From positions 1-19,302 of the forward strand of contig CANDFN010000008.1 in the NCBI GenBank assembly GCA_947384015.1: a stretch of 19,302 nucleotides of DNA, given 5' to 3'. The notes below the pieces were generated by a model. That model searched no databases. It was given only the letters and a program-made list of their open reading frames with translations, and was not told the DNA's origin. Positions 1 through 7,235 of the stretch are shown here, piece after piece. The stretch's first letter is position 1. Each line of letters begins with the position of its first letter. This DNA is from an uncultured Clostridia bacterium. Its GTDB lineage: Bacteria; Bacillota; Clostridia; Christensenellales; UBA1242. The position numbers and the translations under genes were made by a program.

Positions 1-284
1 TAATCATCACTATCTACAAAAAACAAAAAATCACCACTTGCCACATTAATCCCAGCATTTCTGGCATCAGATAGCCCTCCATTAGCTTTATGAATAACCT
101 TGATGCGTTTATCTTTTTTTGCCCAAGCATCACACATCTTAGGGCAGTTGTCTGGACTACCATCATCCACTAGTATTATTTCTAAATTATTATAAGTTTG
201 ATTTACAACACTTTCTATACACCTATCTAAATAGTCCTCCACTTTGTAAATAGGGACGATTACAGTAATTAATTTTTTATCCAT
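1..284 (-). CDS. Family 2 glycosyltransferase, N-terminal part (3' end outside window)
   Basis: Only the first 94 or so residues are present because the gene runs off the left edge. The visible part is a typical GT-A fold GT2 start: a first beta strand (ITVIVPIY), then ESVVNQTYNNLEIILVDDGS with the nucleotide-binding DDGS, then a GGLSDARNAG segment, and at the edge a FVDSDD metal-binding DXD-type motif. Family knowledge says such enzymes move a nucleotide-activated sugar onto a lipid-linked or polysaccharide acceptor on the cytoplasmic face of the membrane. The ATG is preceded by AGGA at a good distance and lies 10 nt after the stop of the GT-D gene, so the two are co-transcribed. Donor and acceptor sugars cannot be read from the sequence. 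Confidence 0.93.
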   Translation of the reverse strand, partial: MDKKLITVIVPIYKVEDYLDRCIESVVNQTYNNLEIILVDDGSPDNCPKMCDAWAKKDKRIKVIHKANGGLSDARNAGINVASGDFLFFVDSDD

Positions 285-294
285 ACTTTATCCT

Positions 295-1173
295 TTAATA
301 GATTTTATCTATAATTTCATCTAAATATTTCTTATCTAAATCTTCTTCTGCACAATCTCCCATGCTATTACATTCATTGACATGTTTATTATTGATTGGT
401 ACTTTTTTTGTAGCACCCATTTTAAACCATTCATACTCAATATCTATATGTCCTAAATCTAAAGCACGATATCCCAAATTTGCTAATTCATAAGCCAATA
501 CTGTAGCAGTAGGACCAAGAGCAAGAATAATTAAATCATCTTTTTTACAATTTTTTTGAACAGAATTTAATATCTCATCATATTTGTCAAAAGCATTAGT
601 CTCAGGGCACAAAATTCTTTTAATTGTTTTAGCATTATCAAATAAATCATTACCTACCCCAAGTCTAGAATTTTTACCTTCAACAAATACAATATTGTGC
701 TGAGACCATATTTGTTTAAATTTATTTATATAATTATCAATCCCATTTTTATTAATATACCTTATATAGAATCTACTAATTTCAGCATCTCCTAACAATT
801 CGTGTTTACCAAAATGTTTATTCCACATCCCACCAAATACAAGCATACATCTTTTCCAAAATGTATATTCTTCTTTTGTTAAAATTTTTTTATTTAGGTT
901 TTTACCAAAAATATCTGGAACACACACCAAACATTTATTATTTGTTCTAACTTGTTGTAATTTACTAGCCAAAAGTTCATTATATTTTTGAAATTTTAAA
1001 TTTCTGCCTTCCATAATACTAAGCTCACCATCTCCAAATCTAGCTAATGAACATTTGTTTTTTAGAATATAATCTAACGTTTCATTAGAATTCATTACCT
1101 TTGGTTTTTTATTATATTTTAACTTTAAAAAAGAACTCTTAATAATAAATTTAATCGCTTCACTAATTTTCAT
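295..1173 (-). CDS. GT-D fold glycosyltransferase (DUF1792 / SP_1767 family)
   Basis: The 292-aa protein shows the hallmarks of the DUF1792/GT-D family: a SLARFGDGEL motif (about residues 42-51) whose D48-G-E50 is the metal-binding DXE signature, a SRLGVGNDLF segment in the middle, and near the C-terminus LALGPTATVLAYELANLGY followed by a DLGHIDIEYEW motif. Characterised members are glucosyltransferases acting in bacterial adhesin or surface glycan assembly. Here the gene sits in a polysaccharide cluster between a Wzy-like gene and a GT2 gene. Length fits the family. A GGGGTGA Shine-Dalgarno-like stretch precedes the ATG, and a dedicated promoter lies in the 63-nt gap upstream. Sugar specificity is not predictable. 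Confidence 0.9.
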   Translation of the reverse strand: MKISEAIKFIIKSSFLKLKYNKKPKVMNSNETLDYILKNKCSLARFGDGELSIMEGRNLKFQKYNELLASKLQQVRTNNKCLVCVPDIFGKNLNKKILTKEEYTFWKRCMLVFGGMWNKHFGKHELLGDAEISRFYIRYINKNGIDNYINKFKQIWSQHNIVFVEGKNSRLGVGNDLFDNAKTIKRILCPETNAFDKYDEILNSVQKNCKKDDLIILALGPTATVLAYELANLGYRALDLGHIDIEYEWFKMGATKKVPINNKHVNECNSMGDCAEEDLDKKYLDEIIDKIY

Positions 1174-1206
1174 TTTTCACCCCAATTATTCCTTATTTAC
1201 TATGAT

Positions 1207-1234
1207 ATTGTAGCATAAAACAAATAAATATCAA
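1207..1234 (-). promoter_or_regulatory. Sigma-A promoter for the GT-D gene
   Basis: On the minus strand there is a -35 TTGATA (1229-1234), a 16-nt spacer and a -10 TACAAT (1207-1212) preceded by TGC, an extended -10. The -35 box lies just past the stop codon of the upstream polymerase/ligase gene. This gives the last two genes of the cluster their own entry point. Confidence 0.65.
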
Positions 1235-1236
1235 AA

Positions 1237-2700
1237 CTAATTAGTGCTGGTTATGGTATTTTTATTAACCCCACTAAATTCCAGTTCTTGTCTGCAATCA
1301 TTTTTACATCCCAAAATTAACATAATCATTACAGTTATTTCATAATAGTATTCTACTGATTCAAACATGCAATTTATAATTACAGGTAAAACTATTAAAA
1401 CAAAAATTGCAAAAGAAAACTTTGTAATTTTTTTATAGTTAATAAAACTTAACAATATTAATAAAATTAAAATTGATCCAACAATTCCATGCTTCCACAA
1501 AGTTTCTATAAACCAATCATGTGCGTTCATTTGTCCAATCTCTTTTGCTCCTACTCCTCTTCCAAAAAGCATTGTCTGAATGTCTTTCCCCCAATTTTTT
1601 AAATATTCTTTTCTAAAACCACTCCTTCCAAAATCAAAATAGATTTCCCCATTGATACACGCTTGATACCATTCATCACTTCCATATTCTAAATCGCCAT
1701 AATCCTGATTTGTTTCTTTCTCCGCACATTCATCAAACAATCTTACTATTACCGAATCTGGCAAAATGTTTGCTCTAGATAAATATATAATACTTTGTTT
1801 GTAAAGCACCACAGATACTGCCAATACAGCCATAAAAATGTTAGCACATAATATTAGCCCCTTTTTTCTTTTCTTTACAACATACAAAATTGAAAATATT
1901 ATTAGCAATATCACAAAACATAATATAAATATACGAGATATGGTTAAGTAACCAATTATAAAAGAAATTATAGACATTACAATAAATTGACCATTGTTTA
2001 TCTCTTCTTTATAGCGTAAAACAAATAACCCAATCAATAACAATAATACTCTCATCCCAATTATATTAGGATGTTCATACAAACCTGCAAATCGTGGTGT
2101 GTTAAACCCTGAAATTGCATTTATTAATTCATTTCCTTCTACTCTTGAGGATATAAAATTAGTAAGATAAAACAAACTAGATATTATTAATCCATAAAAA
2201 ATAGAATATATTAATTTTTTTAATGATAATTCATTTTTATATTCAAAAATCAAATAAAGTAAAATTAAAATTCCAGCGATATAAACAAAATTTGATAATT
2301 TAACTTTATGAATAGGTAAAACGATAAATATTAAAAATATACTAATCGGTATAAATGTTTTTAAATTTACTTTTTTATTTTTTTTAAAAAGTTCAATTAA
2401 ATATTTAACGCCCATACCAAATATTATAACTATAACACTAAATCTAAAAATTAAACTTGAATTATTTAATGTCAATATAGAACGGAACGGTAACAAAAAT
2501 AAAATTAGTTGTAATGTCTTTTCAAAATTAAGAAACGTTGAAGATAAAATACAGAAAATTAAAACAAAAGGAACAATCTCTTCAAAAAAGCAAGTTAAAA
2601 ATAGCAAAAACACAACTAATGAAACAACTATTAATTCACTGTGCTTTTTTAGTTTAAATATAAAATGTTTAAATTTTTCTTTTGCTGAATCATTTGACAT
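1237..2700 (-). CDS. O-antigen ligase/polymerase-like membrane protein (Wzy/WaaL type)
   Basis: A 487-aa polytopic membrane protein with roughly ten or more hydrophobic segments from residue 20 onward. It has the large extracytoplasmic loop typical of the Wzy/WaaL superfamily near residues 315-385. Supporting motifs are GLYEHPNIIGM (the HPN-G element) around residue 207 and LFGRGVGAKEIG...AHDWFIETLWKHGIVG around residues 378-408, matching the H-x-W/N...G-x-x-G region of the PF04932 domain. It should polymerise repeat units or transfer lipid-linked glycan on the outer face of the membrane. The ATG follows AAGGGATAAAGA. It begins 15 nt after the GT4 stop and shares its transcript. A second protein of this type (3937-5322) is in the same cluster, so one may be the polymerase and the other a ligase. 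I cannot tell which. Confidence 0.85.
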   Translation of the reverse strand: MSNDSAKEKFKHFIFKLKKHSELIVVSLVVFLLFLTCFFEEIVPFVLIFCILSSTFLNFEKTLQLILFLLPFRSILTLNNSSLIFRFSVIVIIFGMGVKYLIELFKKNKKVNLKTFIPISIFLIFIVLPIHKVKLSNFVYIAGILILLYLIFEYKNELSLKKLIYSIFYGLIISSLFYLTNFISSRVEGNELINAISGFNTPRFAGLYEHPNIIGMRVLLLLIGLFVLRYKEEINNGQFIVMSIISFIIGYLTISRIFILCFVILLIIFSILYVVKKRKKGLILCANIFMAVLAVSVVLYKQSIIYLSRANILPDSVIVRLFDECAEKETNQDYGDLEYGSDEWYQACINGEIYFDFGRSGFRKEYLKNWGKDIQTMLFGRGVGAKEIGQMNAHDWFIETLWKHGIVGSILILLILLSFINYKKITKFSFAIFVLIVLPVIINCMFESVEYYYEITVMIMLILGCKNDCRQELEFSGVNKNTITSTN

Positions 2701-2715
2701 TCTTTATCCCTTTGC

Positions 2716-3864
2716 CTATAAAATATTGATATCTTTATAAATGTCTTTTAATTGATTGCGAACGGTGTCCAAATAATAATCTTTAACTCTTTCTTTATTA
2801 TATTCTCCCATCTCGTTAGCAAGGTTTACATCGTTTAAAACTTTTGTTAAAGCTAATGTTTGCGCTTTTACGTCTTCACAACCAGTAATAATACCACCTT
2901 TACCCTCATCAACTAAATCAACATTTCCACGCACATTGGATGTTACAACAGGCAAACCAAAATGCATTGCTTCCATAATGCTCATAGTTAAACCCTCTTG
3001 AAAAGACTGATGGAAGAAAACATTGCTTATTTGCATAATTTTATTTATGTCTTTTCTGTAGCCTAAGAATATAGCTTTATCTTCTAATCCCAAAGCTTTT
3101 GCATATATTTTCATTTCTTCAAGCATTTTGCCAGTTCCACAAAGTAGGTATTTTACATTACTTTCCGTTTTACAAAGTTCTGCAAAAGTTTTTAACATTG
3201 TTGGGTAGTTTTTGCGTTTAATAAATTCAGATACCGAAACAATTACCTTATCATCCTCATTAAGCCCTAATTCTTTTCTAAATTTGGCTTTATCAAATGA
3301 TGAATTATCGTATTTGTTTTCGTCAATACCAATGCCGTTTATTTTGTAAACATGTTTGCATTTCCAATTTAGACAAGCATTATAGTCTTCGTTATTCATG
3401 GTAATTAGAGCATCAGTATATTTTGCCATATATCTTTCTGCCGTTTTAAATATAAGGTTTTTAATTTTGCTATTACCTTTAAAAAAGAAAAATCCGTGTG
3501 CCGTGTATATAACTGGAATATGGAACTTTTTACCAATAAGCCTTCCCATCATACCACCAACCGGTTGTTGGCAATAAATTAAATTGTAATTGTTTTGTTT
3601 TTGCAATTCTTTTATTGTTTTATAAGCCTTAAGATTAATTTTCTTTAATGGGCTACGTTCCATAGGCACTTCTATCATGTTTAAACCATATTTCTCTTTT
3701 AGCTCATTAAACCAAAAACCTGTATTAGAACAAACGCAGTCAACCTGCGCGCCATATGCTTTTAAATCCTCAATATGAGGTAATAAAAATTGCCAAATCA
3801 TGTTATCTGTTGTGCAAATCAACATCACTTTTGCACCATTTAATTTCACTTCTGTTTTCTTCAT
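2716..3864 (-). CDS. Family 4 (GT-B) glycosyltransferase
   Basis: 382 aa from the chosen ATG. A GT-B enzyme: the N-terminal Rossmann domain carries IYCQQPVGGMMGRLIGKK and a YTAHGFFFFKG motif typical of GT4 enzymes of capsule and exopolysaccharide loci. The C-terminal domain has VSVSEFIKRKNY, the YLLCGTGKMLEEM strand and EGLTMSIMEAMHFGLPVV, the E-x7-E nucleotide-sugar-binding region. It transfers a sugar to a lipid-linked intermediate on the cytoplasmic face. I chose ATG 3864 because AGGAG lies 6 nt upstream. An in-frame ATG at 3894 would put the SD and part of the promoter inside the coding region. It starts a new transcription unit that continues into the downstream Wzy-like gene. Confidence 0.92.
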   Translation of the reverse strand: MKKTEVKLNGAKVMLICTTDNMIWQFLLPHIEDLKAYGAQVDCVCSNTGFWFNELKEKYGLNMIEVPMERSPLKKINLKAYKTIKELQKQNNYNLIYCQQPVGGMMGRLIGKKFHIPVIYTAHGFFFFKGNSKIKNLIFKTAERYMAKYTDALITMNNEDYNACLNWKCKHVYKINGIGIDENKYDNSSFDKAKFRKELGLNEDDKVIVSVSEFIKRKNYPTMLKTFAELCKTESNVKYLLCGTGKMLEEMKIYAKALGLEDKAIFLGYRKDINKIMQISNVFFHQSFQEGLTMSIMEAMHFGLPVVTSNVRGNVDLVDEGKGGIITGCEDVKAQTLALTKVLNDVNLANEMGEYNKERVKDYYLDTVRNQLKDIYKDINIL

Positions 3865-3880
3865 TTTTTCTCCTAAATTT

Positions 3881-3908
3881 ATTATAGCACACACACCAAT
3901 TTTAACAA
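3881..3908 (-). promoter_or_regulatory. Sigma-A promoter for the GT4 / Wzy-like unit
   Basis: -35 TTGTTA (3903-3908), 16-nt spacer, -10 TATAAT (3881-3886) with an upstream TGC (extended -10). A start about 7 nt downstream would leave a leader of only about 12 nt, just enough for the AGGAG. Confidence 0.7.
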
Positions 3909-3922
3909 AACAAATTTTAATT

Positions 3923-3948
3923 AAAAAACAGATTTCTTACGAAATCTG
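3923..3948 (-). terminator. Rho-independent terminator overlapping the end of the Wzy-like gene
   Basis: A perfect 8-bp stem CAGATTTC/GAAATCTG (3941-3948 and 3929-3936) with the 4-nt loop GTAA, followed by six U. The upstream arm encodes the last codons of the gene and the TAA stop (3937-3939) lies inside the loop. Confidence 0.85.
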
Positions 3949-5322
3949 CTCTTCTTTTTTGACATTTTCCACAACATTTTCTTCCTTAATCTGGTTAGGC
4001 TTTTCTTCTACTGTTTTTATAACTTTTTCTGGCACATCAGCAAACAAAACCATAAAAGCAAGAATGATTGACGTTATTCCAAAATAGTTAAACACATTTT
4101 CAATTAGTCCTATTACGCAAACCCAAATTACAGGTAATGCGGAAATAAATTTTGGTCTTTGTTTGTTTAGTGCTTTTATAAATATAACAAACAAATATAT
4201 TAAGGCAATACAACCAATTAAACCAAATCTATAAAGTAAAAATATGTATAAGTTATGGCTTGCTCTTGGCATGTTTTGCGCCACTATAAACACCTCTTCT
4301 GCAACCAGCCCATGCCCAAATAAGAAGACAAAAGGATTCTTAACAATTGCTTTTAAATAATCTAACCAAATATAGTTTCGTTCGGTTAAAAAGTTACTAA
4401 CAAAATCTCCATCTCCTTTAACAAAGCGATTAACAATTTCTAAAATCACTTTATACCCAGCAGCCATTGCCACCAAAATTATAAGTGCAAATATAGCAAC
4501 AAATTTTATGTGATGTTTGAAATCGTCTTTTAAATATAGTATTATAAATAGCAATGTAAACAAGGCTAAAAGCAATATCCCCGTTTTAGAGCGACAAAAC
4601 AAAGTAAAGCCCGCGCACAACAGATATATTAAAATAAATTTTAAAGTAGAGATATTGTTCTTTAAATATCTATACATGTAATAACTCAATAAGAAAATCC
4701 CTCTCATATGAACATGGTTAGTATGTGCTAAAAACGCATTAAACCTGTGGTCCATATAAAAAACATCGTAGTGATAAGCAGGCAAAACGGACACCATTAA
4801 AGCAAGAATACAAGAACTAATAAAACCACCAAGCATATAATTGATGCCTTGTTGCACATTAAATTCCTTTCTCATTGCAAACATTAAATAGGTTAATGGG
4901 AAATATGATATATACATAAAACCTGCTGCAAAAATTTTATGGAAAAAACTTATAGCCGTCCAAAAAACTAAAAAGATAGATAATGCAATAACAATTTTCG
5001 TGTAAAACTTATACTTACCCTTTTTTAAACCTATGCAATATTTTATAAGCAAGGCACAAGTAAAACAAATTAAAATAGGACCTAAAAACGTTCCATATCT
5101 ATTGCTATTATAAGAATAACTTTGTAAAAATAAAAAGATGCAAAAAGCTTGTTGAATAGGCAAAACCACAAACAACACAGCAGCACCAATAACCACTGCA
5201 ACGCCTAAATATTTTACATAACCGCCAATAAGATAGATAAGCGTTAAAATAGCACAAGCTATTATTGTCTTGTTTGTTAAAATTTCTTTTAATTTTAGTT
5301 TAAAGGTTTCTACTTTACTCAT
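3937..5322 (-). CDS. O-antigen polymerase/ligase-like membrane protein (Wzy/WaaL type)
   Basis: A 461-aa integral membrane protein with about 11-12 hydrophobic helices. The Wzy_C/PF04932 signature is at residues 310-370: RNYIWLDYLKAI, LFGHGLVAEE and SHNLYIFLLYRFGLIG. A HTNHVHMRG element lies around residue 200. The C-terminal 25 residues are Glu/Lys-rich and probably cytoplasmic. It should assemble lipid-linked repeat units into polymer, or ligate them, outside the membrane. There is no Shine-Dalgarno before the ATG. The -10 hexamer of a strong promoter is only 7 nt upstream, so the mRNA is probably leaderless. The gene has its own promoter and terminator. No other start codon lies close downstream. 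Confidence 0.87.
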   Translation of the reverse strand: MSKVETFKLKLKEILTNKTIIACAILTLIYLIGGYVKYLGVAVVIGAAVLFVVLPIQQAFCIFLFLQSYSYNSNRYGTFLGPILICFTCALLIKYCIGLKKGKYKFYTKIVIALSIFLVFWTAISFFHKIFAAGFMYISYFPLTYLMFAMRKEFNVQQGINYMLGGFISSCILALMVSVLPAYHYDVFYMDHRFNAFLAHTNHVHMRGIFLLSYYMYRYLKNNISTLKFILIYLLCAGFTLFCRSKTGILLLALFTLLFIILYLKDDFKHHIKFVAIFALIILVAMAAGYKVILEIVNRFVKGDGDFVSNFLTERNYIWLDYLKAIVKNPFVFLFGHGLVAEEVFIVAQNMPRASHNLYIFLLYRFGLIGCIALIYLFVIFIKALNKQRPKFISALPVIWVCVIGLIENVFNYFGITSIILAFMVLFADVPEKVIKTVEEKPNQIKEENVVENVKKEEQIS

Positions 5323-5329
5323 TTTTTAG

Positions 5330-5358
5330 ATTATATCACTATGCAATTCTTTTTGCAA
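5330..5358 (-). promoter_or_regulatory. Promoter giving a probable leaderless mRNA
   Basis: -35 TTGCAA (5353-5358), 17-nt spacer, perfect -10 TATAAT (5330-5335). Only CTAAAAA separates the -10 from the ATG at 5322, so the expected start site falls at or beside the start codon. Confidence 0.7.
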
Positions 5359-5361
5359 CTA

Positions 5362-5401
5362 AAACAAAAAGCCGTGCAATAAATTTTTGCTATCACACGG
5401 C
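5362..5401 (-). terminator. Terminator after the sugar transferase gene
   Basis: A GC-rich stem GCCGTG/CACGGC (5396-5401 with 5371-5376) followed by TTTTTGTTTT on the minus strand. The loop is long (19 nt) but can pair further inside (CAA/TTG). It ends the sugar transferase transcript just before the next promoter. Confidence 0.7.
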
Positions 5402-5407
5402 CTTATT

Positions 5408-6226
5408 TTATTTATCTTCCTCTGTTTTGTTTTCTATAATCTGTTCGGTTTCTGCCACATCTTCTACAGAGGTTTTATTATGCAAATCTGCTTGATAATC
5501 AATTTTACCTCCGCTAGCAATTAATTGTTCCGCCCTAGCCAAACCTAAAGAATATTGTTCTTGAGTAATTTTGCCTGATTTTAACAAATAATCTGGATAA
5601 TAATAATCTCGTTTACTGTTGCCAGCACTACCAGAATCTGACTTAAATACTGCACCAACAGTTTTAAACAAAAGCCCAATATCTTTGAATAATGTTATAT
5701 GGTTAGCATATTTAAGGTCTAATGCAAAAATTTCTTCCCAACTTATGCTACTTCTACCACCACAAACTTGAGAAGGACCAGTTAAACCCGGACGAACTGA
5801 ATATGCCTGCAATGTTTCTTCATCATAAAAGACCATATCTTTAACAAGCCTTGGACGTGGTCCAATAAAACTCATATCACCTTTTAAAATGTTAAACAGT
5901 TGAGGCAATTCGTCTATGCTAGTTTTTCTTATAAACTTACCAATTTTTGTAATACGTTGTGCGTCTGGCAAAAGTTCTCCATTTTCATCAGTAGCATTGG
6001 TCATACTGCGGAATTTATAAAACTTAAATATCTTACCATTTTTGCCCGGTCTATATTGTGCAAAAACAGCCTTACCTTTAAGGTTTATTCTTAACACAAT
6101 CCACATTACTAATAGCAATGGCGACAAAATTATTATTGCAAGCAAAGAAAAGAAAATATCAAAAAATCTTTTAAAAAATAATGAATAAAGAGTTTTTCTC
6201 TTTTTTTGTTTTTTATTAGTTTCCAT
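5408..6226 (-). CDS. Bacterial sugar transferase (phosphoglycosyl transferase, PglC/WcaJ-like)
   Basis: 272 aa, PF02397 family. It starts glycan assembly by moving a phospho-sugar from a UDP-sugar to undecaprenyl phosphate at the inner face of the membrane. A single hydrophobic re-entrant segment is at residues 21-46. Next come the QYRPGKNGKIFKFYKFRSM basic region, the catalytic Asp-Glu pair D105-E106 in SIDELPQLFN, IGPRPRLV at 121-128, and VRPGLTGPSQVCGG. The protein is the monotopic short form with no large polytopic N-terminal domain. The C-terminal 60 residues beyond the catalytic core end in an acidic tail (VAETEQIIENKTEEDK). A GAGGGA SD precedes the ATG and a strong promoter precedes that. 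It is the first gene of the cluster in transcription order, which fits an initiating enzyme. Confidence 0.95.
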   Translation of the reverse strand: METNKKQKKRKTLYSLFFKRFFDIFFSLLAIIILSPLLLVMWIVLRINLKGKAVFAQYRPGKNGKIFKFYKFRSMTNATDENGELLPDAQRITKIGKFIRKTSIDELPQLFNILKGDMSFIGPRPRLVKDMVFYDEETLQAYSVRPGLTGPSQVCGGRSSISWEEIFALDLKYANHITLFKDIGLLFKTVGAVFKSDSGSAGNSKRDYYYPDYLLKSGKITQEQYSLGLARAEQLIASGGKIDYQADLHNKTSVEDVAETEQIIENKTEEDK

Positions 6227-6249
6227 TTAATCCCTCTTTATGTAAATAC

Positions 6250-6278
6250 ATAATATCACAAAAAGGGTTAATTGTCTA
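6250..6278 (-). promoter_or_regulatory. Strong sigma-A promoter for the sugar transferase
   Basis: -35 TAGACA (6273-6278, 5 of 6), 17-nt spacer, -10 TATTAT (6250-6255, 5 of 6). The predicted leader is about 17 nt and contains the SD. Confidence 0.75.
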
Positions 6279-6313
6279 GCAAAATTAATTGACAATTTCT
6301 GTTATTATACAAC

Positions 6314-6343
6314 AAAAAAGTTGCGAGCAATTACTACACAACT
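6314..6343 (-). terminator. Terminator after the 143-aa orphan gene
   Basis: Stem AGTTGTG/CGCAACT (one G-U pair) with an 11-nt loop followed by TTTTTTG. It starts 1 nt after the stop codon of the gene. Confidence 0.75.
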
Positions 6344-6344
6344 T

Positions 6345-6776
6345 TTACATATAAACACAAACCGGACTATTTATTGCTTTTGATAAACTTTGCATTATAT
6401 ATCTTTGTTCTATCTCATTAAGTGCAAGTTTATTTAATTTTTCTAACAAATTATTATATAAACCCTTAATCTCTTTACTATATTTTAAAAGATTATTTTT
6501 GTTGTAAATTAAACATACTTTTTTGCAATGTTTAAGTTCCTCATCCGCCTGTTTCAATTCCTTTTTTAGTGCTAGTAAGGATACATCCATTAAGTTGTAT
6601 TTAAACAATAATTTGTCATAAGAAGTTTGCAATTCTTTTGCCAAAGTTGTAACCCAAATCAAATTACTTTTAACTTCGGTTGTGCAACATTTTAAATAAT
6701 TAGCACAAAAAGAACTAATACTAGCAATCTTAATATAATCTTCTATTAAAGATAATTTTATTTTCTGTTTTAGCAA
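6345..6776 (-). CDS. Hypothetical 143-aa helical protein, TTG start
   Basis: I do not recognise a family. The protein is almost entirely amphipathic helix with a heptad-like middle (about residues 60-130: LLALKKELKQADEELKHCKK and LYNNLLEKLNKLALNEIEQRY), which suggests a coiled coil or helical bundle. There is no signal peptide and no clear membrane segment. It has seven cysteines, including a CC pair near residue 30 and HCKKVC near 88-93, without a standard metal motif. The start is TTG: AGGAG lies 8 nt upstream (TAGGAGATAG), and no ATG in frame fits an SD as well. It is flanked by its own terminator and a possible promoter, so it is probably monocistronic. Coding is supported by the SD and the tight terminator, not by homology. 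Confidence 0.65.
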   Translation of the reverse strand: MLKQKIKLSLIEDYIKIASISSFCANYLKCCTTEVKSNLIWVTTLAKELQTSYDKLLFKYNLMDVSLLALKKELKQADEELKHCKKVCLIYNKNNLLKYSKEIKGLYNNLLEKLNKLALNEIEQRYIMQSLSKAINSPVCVYM

Positions 6777-6845
6777 AACCCTATCTCCTAATATATCTTA
6801 CCTAAAAAGCTAAAAAATATTAATACAATTTAGTTATGCTAAAAA

Positions 6846-6869
6846 ATTATATTTTGTTATAATTTTCAA
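6846..6869 (-). promoter_or_regulatory. Possible promoter for the 143-aa gene
   Basis: A perfect -10 TATAAT (6846-6851) on the minus strand. The -35 is poor (TTTTGT-like at 17 nt). The leader would be about 60 nt and ends in the AGGAG before the TTG start. Confidence 0.35.
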
Positions 6870-6876
6870 CAAAAAC

Positions 6877-6901
6877 AATAAAAAATAGAGCAAATTGCGC
6901 T
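6877..6901 (-). terminator. Weak terminator after the kinase-like fragment
   Basis: On the minus strand an imperfect short hairpin (AGCGCA/TGCTCT with one mismatch, loop ATT) is followed by a TATTTTTTA tract. It overlaps the stop codon of the kinase-like ORF. The stem is weak. Confidence 0.35.
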
Positions 6902-7235
6902 ACTTTTTAGTTTTTAAGCCTTCTATGTATTTGCAAATTGTTTCAACTGTTGCATCTATTCCAACAGAGCTATCTAATGCAAGGTTATAATTGTTTTTAT
7001 CTCCCCAAGTTGTGCCTGTAACACTATTGTAAAATTTTGCCCTACGTTTATCAGATTTCTCACAATTCTCTTTTGCCAGTTTTTCATTATCTCCATAATT
7101 TTGCATTATTCTTTTTACTTTATAATCAACCGGAGCATAAACCAAAATTTTACAAGGATTATAATCTTTTAAAATGAAATCTGCAGCTCTACCAACAATA
7201 ACACATGCACCATTATCAGCAATTTGTCTAAACAC
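6900..7235 (-). CDS. N-terminally truncated cytidylate kinase-like protein (probable remnant)
   Basis: The 111 residues match the C-terminal half of the cytidylate kinase-like family (PF13189 type): NGACVIVGRAADFIL near the start, then KVKRIM...DNEKLAKENCEKSDKRRAKFYNSVTG (lid region with the K-x2-RA-x-F-Y element) and a YNLALDSS motif near the end. Full-length members are about 200 aa and begin with a P-loop half (SREYGSGG type), which is absent here, so phosphotransfer by this product alone is unlikely. The only start is GTG at 7235, with an in-frame TAA two codons upstream. It overlaps the MATE stop as GTGTTTAG, the same 8-nt overlap used twice in the dehydratase operon, so re-initiation is possible. 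No SD is visible. Either a decayed 5'-deleted gene or a coupled regulatory fragment. Confidence 0.6.
   Translation of the reverse strand: MFRQIADNGACVIVGRAADFILKDYNPCKILVYAPVDYKVKRIMQNYGDNEKLAKENCEKSDKRRAKFYNSVTGTTWGDKNNYNLALDSSVGIDATVETICKYIEGLKTKK

Noticed and set aside
3865..3894. GT4 start at ATG 3894
   Set aside because: The extra ten residues are encoded by the promoter -10 and the SD, so the ATG at 3864 is preferred.
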